Shown here one piece after another: positions 22,507 to 35,797 of a DNA stretch of 64,000 bases. Made by a program: the position numbers and the translations under genes. Under the pieces are notes generated by a model, which worked only from the letters and a program-made list of their open reading frames with translations, made no database searches and was not told the origin of the DNA. The stretch spans positions 107,412,278-107,476,277 of the forward strand of contig CP136069.1 of the NCBI GenBank assembly GCA_032622095.1, given 5' to 3'. The DNA is from Siphonodentalium dalli (lineage: Eukaryota; Mollusca; Scaphopoda; Gadilida; Siphonodentaliidae). Numbering within the stretch: the first letter of the stretch is position 1; each line of letters opens with the position of its first letter.

Positions 22507-24123
22507 GGGACGAAGTCATAATTATTTCGGTAGTTTTCCAATATTTTCCCCGTTTATTTTCTTCGATTTTGTTTTACTGATTTTTCCAGTATTCTGAAAT
22601 CTTACCGAAAGTGAAAACGTCAATTACGTTCCGGTAATGTGGGGGTTTGTTTTTGGTAATTACCGGAGGACAGCGGAAAATGAAAGATTGTCGACATTGG
22701 TTAGGCCTAAGATTTTGATGAATACTTCGTAATCCTGCCGGTAATACAACGGGTTTACCTTAAACTGTTAATGGTGCAGCATAGATGCAGGCACTCTCTT
22801 CATTCATGACATTATGTTGTATTTCTCATGTTTTAAAGTTGATTCATGTCATTGGATTATTTAATATAACTTGGAAGTCAAGATTGTAAGTTCACTCATA
22901 ATATAATCACATTTACGACCTTTCCATACATTAGAAACATTTACTAATTTCTATCGCGTCAAAAATATATATTCTTTTCAAAATATCGTAAATTAAGTTA
23001 CTTCTATGTTCGTATTATCTCATAATCTATCCGTGTTATGAATAAATAATTTCTTTAATTTAACTGATAGCACGATAACGTGGTATTTATGAGTGTTTTT
23101 GTCGCTAGTATTACAAGTTTTCATGTTGTCGATCGCTGTTGTGTGATTAGTGAATTCATCTGTAGCCCTGCCCATAGCTGTCAACCAAGGGAGAGGAGCG
23201 TTTCCTAAGTTGAAATAACTTCTGCTCCGATCCCCATTGTACTCCCATCATATTTTTCTGTTGTTACAACTTGTGTATTATTGCTTATATTATGTCAATG
23301 TTTGGGATGTTCAATAAAAATATGGAATGAATGAAGCTGTCAACCGCACTCGCCAAGCATTGGGCTGACTATGTGTGACTTTGGGACAAGCATTCAGTAC
23401 AACTAAGTATAGTTCGTGAAACATTCCACAAGCGGTGCTCTTTGAAGATTACATTATTTAACCATTTGCTGTGATGATATGCGAATCAAATGCACTATAA
23501 TTAGTTTTGTGTGAAAGTGTTTACATCATACTTATGATAAACATACTATCCAATTTCAAAGTCTTGTGTGAAAGGGTGTCATACTTATGATAACATATAA
23601 TTGGTATTTTTGTCATATGAATCTGGACAGGTAACCTGTGACTGTCTGATCATATACAGTCATAGCAGGTATGCATATTTGCGACAATTCATGGGCAGAC
23701 TATACATCCTTCATAGATTGTCAATCGTGTACAACAGAGTGTCCCTTCGTGTTAGTCATGTATAGTGCAGTTTCCCCTCGCCATGCATAGTGGAGCATGC
23801 CAATTTATCATACCGATCAATACGTTTTCAGAACTCCGGAGAATTTCCGGACTATCACCTATTAATTAGTGCTGTGCTCCATGATTTCCGATGTCATGAT
23901 TGTATCAGTAACATTTATAACGTAATAGGTAGATTACGATGTAATCGATAGATTTTACCGGGAAATCGGTAAGTTTAACGAAGATTCAGAGTGTGTTTCG
24001 GTAGATACCGGATCAGCATATTCAACACGTCGGTAATCTTTCGGTACTCAGGAAAATTACCAGAAAATTAACGGACGTTCTGTAATATTTTCGGAATTAC
24101 CGAATTAAATATGACACGACCCC
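22507..24123. mobile_element. TTA-flanked DNA element with ACCGGTAA-type word arrays
   Basis: The left end GGGACGAAGTCATAATTA and the inverse of the right end GGGGTCGTGTCATATTTA are similar and continue into TTCGGTA. TTA stands on both sides (22504-22506, 24124-24126). Both ends are dense in TTACCGAAA/TTACCGGTAA words. The 1.6-kb interior has no long ORF. The ends share a GGG...GTCAWA pattern with 39884 and 52017. Confidence 0.7.
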
Positions 24124-25202
24124 TTAACTCTTATTGTGTCATACTTTTTCAAACCAAAATCTATTTTCCCTGATTTCCGAGAAATTCCATTGTTGAAATG
24201 TTTCCTTAGGAACATGTTTCTTTAAATGCAGGTCAATTTTATGTAGTCACACAACAAAAAACTCCAAACAAATCGTAGGGAATACCTGATGCATATATAA
24301 TCACCCCTCCCTCAGGTGAACCATGTTTTTTTTACTATACAACCTTGAATATGAATTTTGCCCTGTCAGTGTGCATTCAATGACTTAACAAGCTGAAATC
24401 CACACTAGTTAATTATTTATAGCATCTTATTGTGCTTGTTCGCACGCTGTTCATGATTACTCAGTAGCCGATTTCCCCCCTCTCCAATATATGTTTTGAC
24501 ATTACTGGGTCATTCGGAAATACGACCAAGACTGTATAACTCAGACTGGATAACCAATATTAATATGGCTTTTCGTACCAGGTATCCAAGGAATTCCTTT
24601 CAAAATGTTTGATAACATTATTTACATGACACTCAAACGGGCATATAGGTAAAGCGACATACTTTACGGACACCTCATGTCACTATGCCTAGTGTTGTTA
24701 TCAAATAACCATAAACATGTATCTCGTGCACTATAGACAGGAATATGGTTATATATGCCAAACAATGTAGGGCTAAATATGGAGCCCAAATTGCATAGGG
24801 TTATAAGGACATGGCATTCCAGAATGGGTGTGAGTTATTGTGCCAAGTAATTGCCTGATAGTTTGCATTTGGTGTTATTGTTCTCGTTTTACAACAGGAG
24901 ATCATTTATCATAATTCATCGACTTGAATACATGTAGGCTTGTCACATAAAGCACATACATATGAGGCAGGATGTAAGTAGGTCATCATCGATATTAGTA
25001 GATTGTTGAAGTTGTTGCATAGTATGATACATTGCATTTCTTTTTCAGAATAAGTCATTATGCTACCTTTTTCCTGCATCCTGAGAATACAATCCTGGAA
25101 TTCAAGCAAGGCTTCACATATCCTGCGTCCATGACACACAGTTCCAGACAATGCCAAATATTTATCAGGTGTTGATAACAAAGACTCCTTGAAAGGCTTC
25201 TA
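24124..25202. other. Intronic sequence with one dispersed repeat
   Basis: 24255-24410 matches 30175-30330 in direct orientation (AACTCCAAACAAATCGTAGG and AAGCTGAAATCCA). No gene recognised; the minus-strand ORF at 24909-25181 has no convincing motif. Confidence 0.5.
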
Positions 25203-25650
25203 TTGAAAGGCTTCTATTTTTCGCGAATGGTCGAGTGCAGAATCTACATGCTGTTTAAAAAAATTGAATTATATGCTTGCCATGGGGTCGAATGTCACGT
25301 GATACAGTCTATGAATGGCGACGTTTGCTTAGAGTTAGTTCCTGATCTTGTGCTAGTATGTTACCACGAGGAAGCGGATACAGGTATGCTGTTACATGCA
25401 GCCAATGCAGCACGCCTCGGTCGGAAGCTAGTTATTGTTTCTATTCCCCTGACATACATGTCGAAATACTAGAATGTTATGTTTCTCGATGAATAGGAAC
25501 TAGGATAATTCTTCATACTGAAACCAAAAATAGGTCATGTGTCATTTCCGTGAACGATATAGCGGACAGTATTGCCCAAGAGGTGTGTGAAACCTTGCCT
25601 CTAATACACATGTTGACAGGCTACGACATTCACAAACACCTATAAAATAA
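25203..25650 (+). pseudogene. Broken gene of an invertebrate repeat family with HEEADT motif (PIN-like, inferred)
   Basis: The first frame (25203-25472) contains ELYACHGVECHVI and then YHEEADTGMLLHAANAA, the signature of a large family of repeated invertebrate ORFs with consensus HEEADTRMLLHA. A frameshift near 25450 leads to SPDIHVEIL, matching the family's SPDTDV block. After a further break comes GTRIILHTETKNRS and HMLTGYDIHKH, matching its LTGCDT block. The spaced acidic motifs (EEAD, DTD, GCD) suggest a PIN/FEN-like nuclease fold, which is an inference. The parent element type is not known to me. At least two frameshifts and an altered GCD block make it a pseudogene. Confidence 0.65.
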
Positions 25651-28339
25651 AGCCGCTTGACTTAATAGTCAAAAGCAGTAAAATGTGATGTGACTTTTGC
25701 ATGAATTTGAGCAATCTATTAATGGTGACGATGACACTATATATCCTACCAAGAGTTTACATGTGGGCTATACTTTGGCGAGCCATAATGTTGTCAATTC
25801 GACAAATTAACGTACACGTTCTTATGTTGTATAACCGACACAGGAACACATCTTCTACCACAAGCAGCCACAGACTCCTTAAGCTATTACATTAACACAT
25901 CTTCGTGCAAACCATATAAGTGATTAGCACATCATACTAACTCCCCAGCCTGGTGTACCATGTCCTGACAGCCATGGCTGGTCGCTCTTTGAGTCCTACA
26001 AACCAGACAGATTATACTTCCTCCCGATTTACTGTGACACTTGAGCTTTGGCTGCAAAGATTCATGGGAATCTAACAAATGATCTTGTTTCACCGCAGAC
26101 TAACTGAAATAGTGTAAATTTTGACGACTCATAGGATGAGCAGAGTGAGAGAACATTTAAGGACTATAGATACTCAAATTATAGAACAGGAAGTAGTAGC
26201 ATACCTTGAAAACTGTTTGGCAACACAATATTATATACTTTATTGACAAAAAATCCTCTGTATAACAACTAATTTCGTTAATATAAAATATTTAACATGA
26301 ACACTTGTTTACATCAGAGATAGGCAACTTGAAATTGGAGGCTGGTAATGTGGGCATACCATTTCAATTTTCTTCAGAATAATTATATAAATTGATATTA
26401 CTTATATCTAAGCTGATCCAAAAGGCACATGCTAGTGATGATTGTTAATTACATTGATATTTATCAAATATTCCCCCAATAAATTATTATCTATAGTCCT
26501 TAAAGTCCAGCTGAACTGTAACCTAATTTGAGTATTGATATATCACCCCGTGTGTATCTATAAAGTCCCCTTAACACAAATCCGCAAAAAATCCCGTCAA
26601 AATATCCTGCAATTATTTTTTATATCTTGGGAACGAAACAGTCGCCGAAGATTTGTTTTCATTTTGCACTGCGCGCACATGGCTACTGGAGGAGCACGTG
26701 ACATGACGTCACGGAGGGATCACAAATGCACAGTTCTGCTTTGCGTCATTGGCAACGTGCGGCTATAATGGCAATGGCAGGTCAGCGCTAACGTTGTAAA
26801 GATGATTTTGATCTTGCTGCACTCGAGCCTGATGACAATGATCCTCCACATATCGGCGAGAGACCATTGACCGACTATCCGACAATAAATCATCGCATCC
26901 ATGGACCATGCATTTGCACCGGTTCCCCCTCTTTCGGACCAAAAGTAGAAAGATAGGCTGCTGTACGTTGGTCTAAACGTCAACACATTTCCCAATCCTC
27001 AACAATAACTGAATTGAAATTAAAACAGACAGTTCAGTCTGTATGTGGTGTATAATTTTCAACTTATGTTGTGTCAAGCAGTTAATTGCGGGAGGGGGGG
27101 GGGGGGACACATCCTTTCACCATTTATGCAGAAACCTATTGCATATCACAAGTAGATCGCTCCATGATTAAATAAACAATTATGTTTTAACTTGATATTC
27201 ACGACACTGGGTATTAGATTTGTTGGTATGTAATTATTTCATCCAGTCAGTCATGAACATAGTGAGCAGAAATCCGCAAAAGCTTGACCTATATATTCCA
27301 TTACTAGTAGGCCCTATAATCCTCCAATTAAATGCTCTTTATGTTTAAATTTTTCAACTGGCTTTATATAGACACCCAAGTTCTCATTGAGAATGTATGG
27401 TCACTAATGGAAGGTAGGTGTGAAACATCAAACATTTTATACTATCAAGAATTTCCAAACTGCTGTCTACGTACCGATACTGACCTGAATTATACATGCA
27501 GTATCATGCATGGCCTTTAGATTATCATATAAAACACATTTTTTGACAATCTGTCAACAAAACAAAAACCGCAAAAGGCGTACGTATAATATATTATTTT
27601 CAGTATGTATTATGTTTATTCACTTTGTTTCAAATGAATCAAGACCAGAAACGCACAATCTCCACACGGACCAACTATCTAGGTCCTATATAGGCCTATA
27701 TCTACCACACTCGGTGGAAATGTGGGCGTTCCTGTGCATATGACGAACGTAGTACTTACTATGCCTACGGTACTGCGCTTTGATCACAAATCGAACGATA
27801 TTTTACGCATGCTACATTCGCAATAACAAAATAGTCCCTCGCGATTGCTGTTCTTATTTTAAAAACAATACCCATACAGTGGACTGAAGGCATGTTAAAA
27901 CGTAACATAATTCCATAATTGATCTATCTTTTACGATAGTAGGTGTTTCATAGTCAACTTTAGACACATTATTGTCGAGTATGGATATACACACGCACGT
28001 GTATGACGTTGAGGTTTGGTCAGATTTATAGGTCACATCACCTGCATAATGTTTGTTTGTGTTTATAGTTCAAATACCAGTTTGTTAATGCTCGGTTACT
28101 GCTTAATGGATTAATACATTGGTGATTCGTATTGGATTTTAATTATTCGAAAAATTCAATCTGGTGAGTAGACTTACTAATGATTTTCATTGAATCATTA
28201 CATTTCAAGTTCAGGTTCTAATCGATGTTTAGACTAGAATTAACGTAGAACAGTCACTTATATTACACAGATTGTTGATTGGTAGCCTTGTAAATCATGC
28301 TTAATTTTGCATATTGTCATGCATAGCTGACATTTTGTA
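25651..28339. other. Intronic sequence without recognised genes
   Basis: Contains a G13 run at 27094-27106 and a CpG-rich patch at 26640-26960 with ACGTGACATGACGTCACGG. Short ORFs there lack familiar motifs. Confidence 0.45.
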
Positions 28340-28714
28340 TTGTCAAGGTGCCGATTTATGTATTCACGCTTGAGTAGAACAACTCACGATTCACACATCG
28401 CCGAAAATAAATCCTCATGTATGATCCATGTACTACGACATAGCCGTAGGTCTACTGATTCCCCCCCCCCCCCAAGGACCGTGAGTGCATGGGTGTTTAT
28501 TGGTACCGGTATTCACGTAGATAACATTTTGTTTGACAATGTGAATCACACTTTTGTATGTCCCAGCTTGCATTTCATAATATTTGTGAAAGATTCTTCT
28601 TCAAAGTGCTTGGAACACAAGCAGCTGTATTGTGACAGCCCATTCCAAACTCTCGTTGTGGACAAACGCCGTCCACTGTTGTCGAATGGCTGCATTAATT
28701 CTTGGGCCACTTGA
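28340..28714 (+). other. Unrecognised 124-codon ORF
   Basis: The longest open frame of this stretch, partly because a C13 run (28461-28473) encodes a proline tract. No domain, signal peptide or repeat family is recognised. A TGACGTCA palindrome lies downstream at 28858-28865. It is more likely chance than a gene. Confidence 0.15.
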
Positions 28715-30843
28715 ACTGTTATGGCTACAGTTTGCAGCCATGCAGCGACGAGTACGTTTTATTCTTCAAAAAAATAAACAACAATAAAAAAAGACGATTT
28801 CAAAATACGTGATTTTAAAAACGGCGCATAAAATTTCTTCCGTCTTTGTACCCTCGGTGACGTCATTTCCGAGTCGCGACGGAAACACCCGATTCAAAAA
28901 TGACTATTGTAAACAAAGAAGCCGTTTTATTCAAATGTCTGGAAATAGTACTTTTTTGTAAAAAAATATTTAGATATGTTTGGAGCTAAATTAATTGTAT
29001 TATTCAGCTGGTCTTTAAGACAATCAATTACTCATTAGCTTAAATTGATTGAAACAAAGTAGGGTTCTTCAGTTTGTTTACGGTTACCAGTGAACTCATG
29101 ATTAACAATTCCCTTGTGCCCAGATAACAAACTCAATCACGTTTATGACGGAACGTGTGATAAACTTCGATTTTGTTGGCCGTTTTGGATGCCATCCTAA
29201 ACTTAATGTCAAATACGAAGCGCATGTAATGCCGTATCTATTGTCAGTTGTGATCAATGTCCAGACATGCGCGGCACAAATAAGAAAATACCTTTCTGTA
29301 TAATGTAAGTTATATGTGTTCAGTTGAAATATATATATATATATATAATCTTTCCATAAAAATTAAAATTAAAATTAAAAATTGAAAATTATAAGAAATA
29401 GTTGCCAGAAAGGTTATCGTATGAGGTTTTATGAACTTACTAATTCTAGACCAGTGTTCTCATGGGGTTATACCATAGCCTATCAAAATTTAATCACAAT
29501 GTTGTATATTTTACAGAAATTAGTACACAATTTTTTTTCAAATTTCATTCTTAGATCACGTTCAGACACCGTTATTTATAATTACCTTCATCACTCTGTA
29601 TACACACTGTTTTAGTTTATGCTTCTAAAACCATCTCGACATGCAGCATTCTAAGTGTAAGCTACATAAGCTCATATGACATCTACACAGCAACATTCTT
29701 GGCACTCTATTATTAAAATCATTTTGATATGTCATTGTGGCAATTTTTGAACCATGTTGCGGATCAATAGCCTGTGTTGTTCATACGTTATATGTGACAA
29801 TTGTTTTCAAAATCCAAGTAATTTTTCGCGATTTAAAAATATATTTATCACAATTTTTTATAACTAGCTCATAAATTGGTCAAGTTTTGTATTTGGTGTC
29901 ATTTTATGATCATTTCTTATTACTATAAACGATATATTGTGCAGTTTGTAACCGCAATATTTTGTTTATGCTCTGACACTTGTACTCGAGAAAATTTTCA
30001 TTTTATTTTTGGGGTAAGTAAGAGTTGTCTTCCCTGAAAAATCTATTTTGGGACACTTTCTGAAATGGGCAACAAGCAAAATATGATGACCTTTAATTTG
30101 ATATATAGAAACCTTTGTTGGAGGAGGGGTGCAGCCAACTCGAAAAATATCTTGTTTGACCCATGGACTAAAAATAAAAACTCCAAATGAATCGTAGGGA
30201 GTATAAACTGATATATATAACACCCCCTGAAGGTGTAGCATCATGTTTTTTTTAACCATTGCAACCTTGAATTTGGATTTAGCCTCGTCGGTGTGCATTC
30301 AAATGACCTGTCAAGCTGAAATCCATAGTATTTATAGCTTCAGACAAATACTGTACTAGAAATGCTCCTAATTCAGAGAACAATACAAAACTGTGAATAG
30401 TAAGTCACATATGAAGATAGGAAAGATAAAACATTTCAGTACATTTTTAATAAATATATCCAGGTTGAATGTTCCTTTAAGATTGCAAAACACAATTTCT
30501 AACAATTTTGGCCGACCTGGGAAGGGGTACTGTACATCAAACTAATGCTTAGCCATTATCTTTGGCATAGGTCCAATCAAGCATGATTTATTATCGACAG
30601 AAATGGTAGGTGTAAAAAATTGTCTGTACTTTAGCTTCTCCGTAAATTTTTCACAGAGTTATGTGCCCCTTGGTTTGCACACACAAAACGCTTAATTTTA
30701 CCAATTTATTTGCTCAAATTGACCATTTTCAACACAAAAACATATATGACAGAGCGAATGTCAGTAAATAAGGTTCTTCCATCTGAGAGAGCTATGTTAG
30801 AGCGGGGAAATGAAATAGAAAAAAAGTTATCATAGCAATTTTA
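28715..30843. other. Intronic sequence without recognised genes
   Basis: Holds a short TA microsatellite at about 29330-29347 and the second copy of the dispersed repeat (30175-30330). No coding sequence recognised. Confidence 0.45.
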
Positions 30844-32778
30844 AAACGAGAGGCCGATCATGATTGGCAGATGCTAACCCATCCCTTGGCGATAGTAAGT
30901 TACTCTGATCGGAATCATAAATGAGAGTTTTGATGTATAATTATAGAGTATACTGTTATGTACTATTATAGACAAATGTACATGAAACAAATTATTGGAA
31001 TTTATGGGTCACTCACATTTATATAAGAGAATGCACTGGTACAGTATCTGTAATGCTGCACCACCACAACCCTGGGTTAAATGTGAAAAAGGTGACCTGG
31101 ATATGGAATACTTGGGTTAAGAGAGTCCAATTTAAGTTTACAATGACAATATCTCAAATTCTACCAACAACACCCATCAAGATACAGACAACTCACTGCT
31201 GACCCCTTAATATCAATTATATAGCAGAGCTGTCAACAAATCACAGACATTGTTTATATTGATGCTGGCATCTCTATTAATACAATAACATTTATAATGA
31301 CCTCAGACCATCTGCCGAGTTATATATTCAGCTGTGCAATGCAGCATCAAGCAAACTTTTAAAAGCACAGTTTTATCAGGAAATCTTTCACAGACTGTCA
31401 ATCATAATTAACTGGTCTGTGGGACACAGTCTATCGCCAAATAAATAACATTCTATTCAGTGGCAGTCTACATAGTACACTCCAATATTGTGAACTACAC
31501 ATGTGTCTTTTATCAGATATCAGGAGGAATTCTGTTATTTAACTGCTACTTGACATTGATCCGTGCTGTATACAAAAACGGCTCAACGTGTAATGGCACC
31601 TTAACACTATTAGTTTATGGGTTCATTACTAAATATTTAAAGGGACACATTGGGAACCTTTTTATCAACTTGTATCATAATCATCAATATCTAAATGAAA
31701 ACAACTGAAAGAGTCAATGACATTTCTTTTATTATTATTATAAAAGTTAAAAAAAAATCTAAAAAAAAATCAAAAAAATAAGTTTTCATTTTTTTTTCTT
31801 CGAAAAAGGGTCATAACTCCTTTAAAATAAATTGGATCAAACCCATACATGTATGGGATTCCATCTCATATTTAAATGTACTTTAATTACCACCCCCTCC
31901 CATTCTCCCCAGTTGTTATTTATTTATCAATTGTATTGTATAAACTACATATATTTTTGAAAACCAGTTTCATGCTGCCATTAATCATATTTGACAGATG
32001 CCAGCAGTGTTGTTTATCTTTGACTTCATCTAACTAAAGGCCAGACTCTGTACAATATGTCATCACTCAATTAATAACAATATTTCACTTGGAATGCAAC
32101 ATCTATAAAATCTGGATATTGGATATACATAATGGTAATTTATTGATATCATTATATTGCATGCAACTATTGCATGCAACTATTGCAATAAAATCTTCAT
32201 ATTTTCAAAACAGGACATCACACCTAATTAAAGGTACAAAACTGAAACACATGAAAGTGTCAATGACAATTTTTTATAAAAATAATTTGATTTGTTATCA
32301 TTATAAATGTTAAAAAAAAATTTTTAAGAAATTTTTGTTTGTTAAATAGAGCAAGTAGTTAAACTAAAAAAAAAAATTCAGATTTTTTTTCTCGAAAAAG
32401 AGTCATAACTCCTTTTAAATAAATCGGATCTAACCCATATTCGAACTCAATCTGTATTTTGGGCTGAGAAACTCACGTACCATATTTGGTTCCAATCAGA
32501 TAAAAATTGTTTGAGTTATGGCAGCATGCGTGAATTCTAAGTCGAAAAAGGGCCATAACTCTACAAAAAAAATTCGGATCAAACCCATATTCGAACTCGA
32601 TCTGTATTTTGGGCTGAGAAACCCATATACAAAAGTTGGTTCCAATCAGACAGAAAATGATTGAGTCATCGCATTATGCGTAAAGTGTCTATGGACAGAC
32701 ATGCAGACGGACGAACGACAAGTGGTCAATCCGGACGTCTACACTATGTGTACCATACTATGGTATGGGTACACATAA
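30844..32778 (+). mobile_element. Pearl-like element, family P2, long copy
   Basis: The left end GCCGATCATGATTGGC (one mismatch in the palindrome) is followed by ATGCTAACCCATCCC. The right end is the CCATACTATGGTATGG hairpin followed by GTACACATAA. Three core units (CATAACTCC..., GGATCAAACCCATATTCG...) lie at about 31800-32680, then an ACGGACGAACGAC tract. Confidence 0.7.
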
Positions 32779-33520
32779 CAAGACAGTCAATGGCTGTGGG
32801 GTCACTCACCAGACTGCAAAGACTGATAAGACTGGGACTCTGGAGACCACAACAGTCAGAACTTTTCATAATCACTTTAACCCTTTACCCAACAAACCGG
32901 CCAAAACCGGCCAAATAAAGCTGCAACAGCCTAAATTATCTTCGGTCTGTCTCAATAAAACCATACAAATATGGATATCATTGGAACAGGCTCATTGACC
33001 ACATTGTAATGGTTACAGTTATGCCCTGTGCCAATGCATTCTCTTATATATGCGAGTCGACCATAGGTCGCCTCGCATATATAAGAGAATGCATTGGCCT
33101 AAAAAATATCTTTTTTTAACACTTTTTACCATTTTTTCTTACATTCTTTAACAATTTTAGAATTTTTAATGTGTTAAGCCAATGCATTCTCTTATATATG
33201 CGAGGCGACCTATGGTCGACTCGCATATATAAGAGAATGCATTGGCACAGGGCCCTTCTGTTGGGTAAAGGGTTAAAAGAAGTAGATCTAAACAGGATAT
33301 GTGGCTAGAGAGGCTTCAGTAGTGCACAGTGGGTAATTTCAAGATGAATAACCACCTTGAAATTACCCACTGTACAATATTGATAACCCCCCTCCTCCAG
33401 CTCAACAAGTCCCCTCCCGACCGGGCTCCAGACTCCCAAGTCTTAGGTTGGAATTTCACAACCGACATCTCAAACTTTCTCAATTGTTAGAAATTTCCAA
33501 TCTCACAAGCACCTTTTTAT
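32779..33520 (+). mobile_element. Pearl-like family P1 fragment with a nested TTAA element
   Basis: Starts directly at the right end of the P2 element and follows copies A and B to the segment with TCACAAGCACCTTTTT. At a TTAA it is interrupted by the mini-element 32881-33272. It ends where another P2 left end begins (33521). Confidence 0.7.
32881..33272. mobile_element. TTAA-flanked mini-element made of nested palindromes (piggyBac-like MITE)
   Basis: Ends CCCTTTACCCAACA and TGTTGGGTAAAGGG are exact inverse copies, flanked by TTAA at 32877-32880 and 33273-33276. The empty site is seen in P1 copies at 971-974 and 14035-14038 (CACTTTAAAAGAAG). Inside are two 67-bp palindromes, 33031-33097 and 33179-33245, which are also inverse copies of each other. 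No coding capacity. Confidence 0.92.
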
Positions 33521-33600
33521 AACGAGAGGCCGAAAACGATCGGCAGATGTTTAACCCATACCTTGGCGATACCGATTAGTGCAAAAGTTTCAACAATTCA
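33521..33600 (+). mobile_element. Pearl-like family P2, left-end fragment
   Basis: ACGAGAGGCCGAAAACGATC and GGCAGATGTTTAACCCATAC match the P2 left end, with a changed hairpin loop. The continuation is not recognisably P2. Confidence 0.6.
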
Positions 33601-35537
33601 CACCTTACTATTAAGGTAACAAGTGGAATCAGACTTATTGGGCACCTTGCTCACATAAACACTATAGGAACACGGATGTGGCATTCGATTTCAACCTATT
33701 AGGTCACTCCAACACAGATATGTCTTATAGAGTGATAAAGCTAATTAAGCTCAATCCATAGTCACAGAGAAGCACCATAGCAGTTAAAGACAAAATAGTT
33801 AAGACATTAAGAAGATAGACATCATAGCAACTCCATTTATTTGCCAATTACATTGGAATGTGAGACATAACATATTATGTTTTTTTTATTATTGTTATTT
33901 TTTTTATTAAGTTTTGTGTTAGCGGCATATTAAAAATGGGATCAATATTAGATGGGAGAAAATGGTTAATATTTCCCATTCAAAAACCAATCAATACCTG
34001 AACAACTATACAAGTGAGGGATGTATGGACCTGGATATAAAATGATTGATAATGATTGGATATAAAATGTTTTAATGCAGAATTTTCAGATAACTAGAGG
34101 TAGGATATGAGATTGGTCATATTGAAAATATTAGATTCATTACATTGGATAGCATACTGTATGACTATGGAATGCTGTGGGTTCATTTTCTTCTAAGCTG
34201 ATCATTGGAAAGATATAATGTATGTAAACAGCGGAAATATAATTAAAGTTATGGTTAATATTTACCAAAATCTATACAGGTGAAGAATGTATCAGGCCTA
34301 AAAAAAAAAATACCTTTGTTTCCCCTAACCCGCCCGCACCTATTAAAACCTCCCGCACCAATTTGTTTTTTTTCCCCGAAAATAAAATAAAATAGCTGCC
34401 GAAAAATAAAATCCCTGAGAAACAAACTGTTATTTTTATCTGTTAGTATCTGTTAGTAGTGAGTCGTACTATTTTTTTGCTCAGTTTTAAATTCGCATAT
34501 AGTCGGGTGCTTATAAAATATAAATATGAGTAAGGTACCCTGGCTCACAATGAATAAACTTGCTCAAAATTGTCAGCTATTGTTTCGTATAAATTAAATA
34601 AAGTGATTCCCATTGGCGATATCATTCTTGTTTGTTAATCTGTGATTTGTTCTGGATGAACGAATCTGTTTGTTTTAATTATTCAGATCAGACGTCAAAT
34701 TTTATGAAATATTTTATGAGTTGCTGAATATTTTGACAATGTGTGCAGTGACTGAGTCGTAAAACTTGAGATTTATATAGTGAAATAAGCATGCAATATG
34801 TCTTTAATCCCTACCTTCCTTGACAGTAGTACTTTGGGAATAAAGTATGATTAATATGTCTAATACAGATCATCATCAACAAGGACCCTGAGCCATACTA
34901 ACAGAGACCTAGTAATAAATAATAACGCCCAGTTTTCTGTTTTCAAAGTCTGAGAAAGTCTATCAAAATCAAATGGAATGGTGAGAGTTGTTTCCAGAGG
35001 GTAAGATAGGTATCAGACATTAAGAGGAGGAAGTTGAAAAGAAGAGATAACCGAAGATAGACAGCTAGATGATAACTTATTGGCTGCAGAAAGGATTTAG
35101 ATTAAGTGTTGATAAACTGGTTTGCTTGAGATTATATAGCCAAAGAAAGATGAACATATCCAGGAACTATATACAAATATAGGGAAAATCTAAGAAAGTT
35201 GGCAGTGAATGAGTTAAATGGTTTGGTTTGAATGATGAATTTTTGAAGTTGTTTTCAATTGGAATTTCAGCGGCTCTACACAAAGGTATGTGGGGGTGAT
35301 GCCACACAGACTGGAACATTGGGTTAGGAGTGATACGTTTGGTAATGTTCTGTGTCCTTTATTTCAAAACAGACACAACTTCGTTGGTCTGGAGATATAG
35401 TTAGAATGTGTGGCCTGAGCCAGCCATGCAATAATTGTACTTCGCGGATATATGCGTAGGTATCGGATGGTATATCGCATTTATGTTGGGAAGCGGGTTA
35501 TATCAGCTTTGTGTTAGTTTGTAATGAAAAGACTCAC
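33601..35537. other. Intronic sequence without recognised genes
   Basis: AT-rich. A C-rich and A-rich patch at 34300-34440 (CCCGCCCGCACC) resembles an element end, but no partner end was found. Confidence 0.4.
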
Positions 35538-35797
35538 AGGCTGCAATGCTCTGACTTTTGGGTAGAGTCTTTCACCAAGTTGTCTTCTGTATGGCGTGAT
35601 AAAGTCACTGTTTTCAGTGGCTGGATTTTCGACTGATGGGTGTCCAGTCGTTGCGCCAGTACTATCTGTCGGCATGTAAAAGGGTGCAGCATCATAAGAC
35701 AGTCGTCTTCTTTCTCGTTCTCGACTTTGTTGACGCTGTAGAGCATTGCGCTGTCTTTCCCTTTCTCTTTCTCTTGTTCTTAATCTTTGTATTAAGT
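35538..35797 (-). CDS. UBR5: UBR5 exon (RE-rich linker and start of MLLE domain)
   Basis: UBR5 exon of 260 bp on the minus strand: two bases completing a split codon, then 86 codons ending exactly at a GTGAGT donor (35537-35532). The acceptor is TTTTCTACAG, ending at 35798. The exon begins LIQRLRTRERERERQR, a charged low-complexity linker also present in human UBR5 (MQRLRNRGERDRERER there). It ends with RRQLGERLYPKVRALQP, the conserved lead-in to the MLLE (PABC-like) peptide-binding domain. The middle is rich in Ser, Thr and Pro and differs from vertebrates, as expected of a disordered linker. It leaves in phase 0, matching the next exon at 20665. Confidence 0.92.

Larger units (their letters stand above)
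20666..35537 (-). other. UBR5: UBR5 intron, about 14.9 kb
   Basis: Interval between two phase-matched UBR5 exons. It holds a TTA-flanked element, a PIN-like pseudogene, a P2 pearl-like element and a P1 fragment carrying a TTAA mini-element. No additional UBR5 coding piece was recognised, and the human protein has no extra conserved segment at this junction. Confidence 0.8.

Noticed and set aside
24909-25181. Minus-strand ORF of 90 codons with CALCDKPTC
   Set aside because: Single short cysteine cluster, no family recognised, next to a plus-strand pseudogene; likely chance.
26535-26995. Overlapping ORFs in a CpG-rich patch with TGACGTCA
   Set aside because: Frames on both strands compete and neither shows a known domain. 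A single CRE-like site does not make a promoter.
28461-28473. C13 run, with G13 at 27094, C14 at 56165 and similar runs
   Set aside because: Simple homopolymers without association to any feature; may also be sequencing-sensitive.
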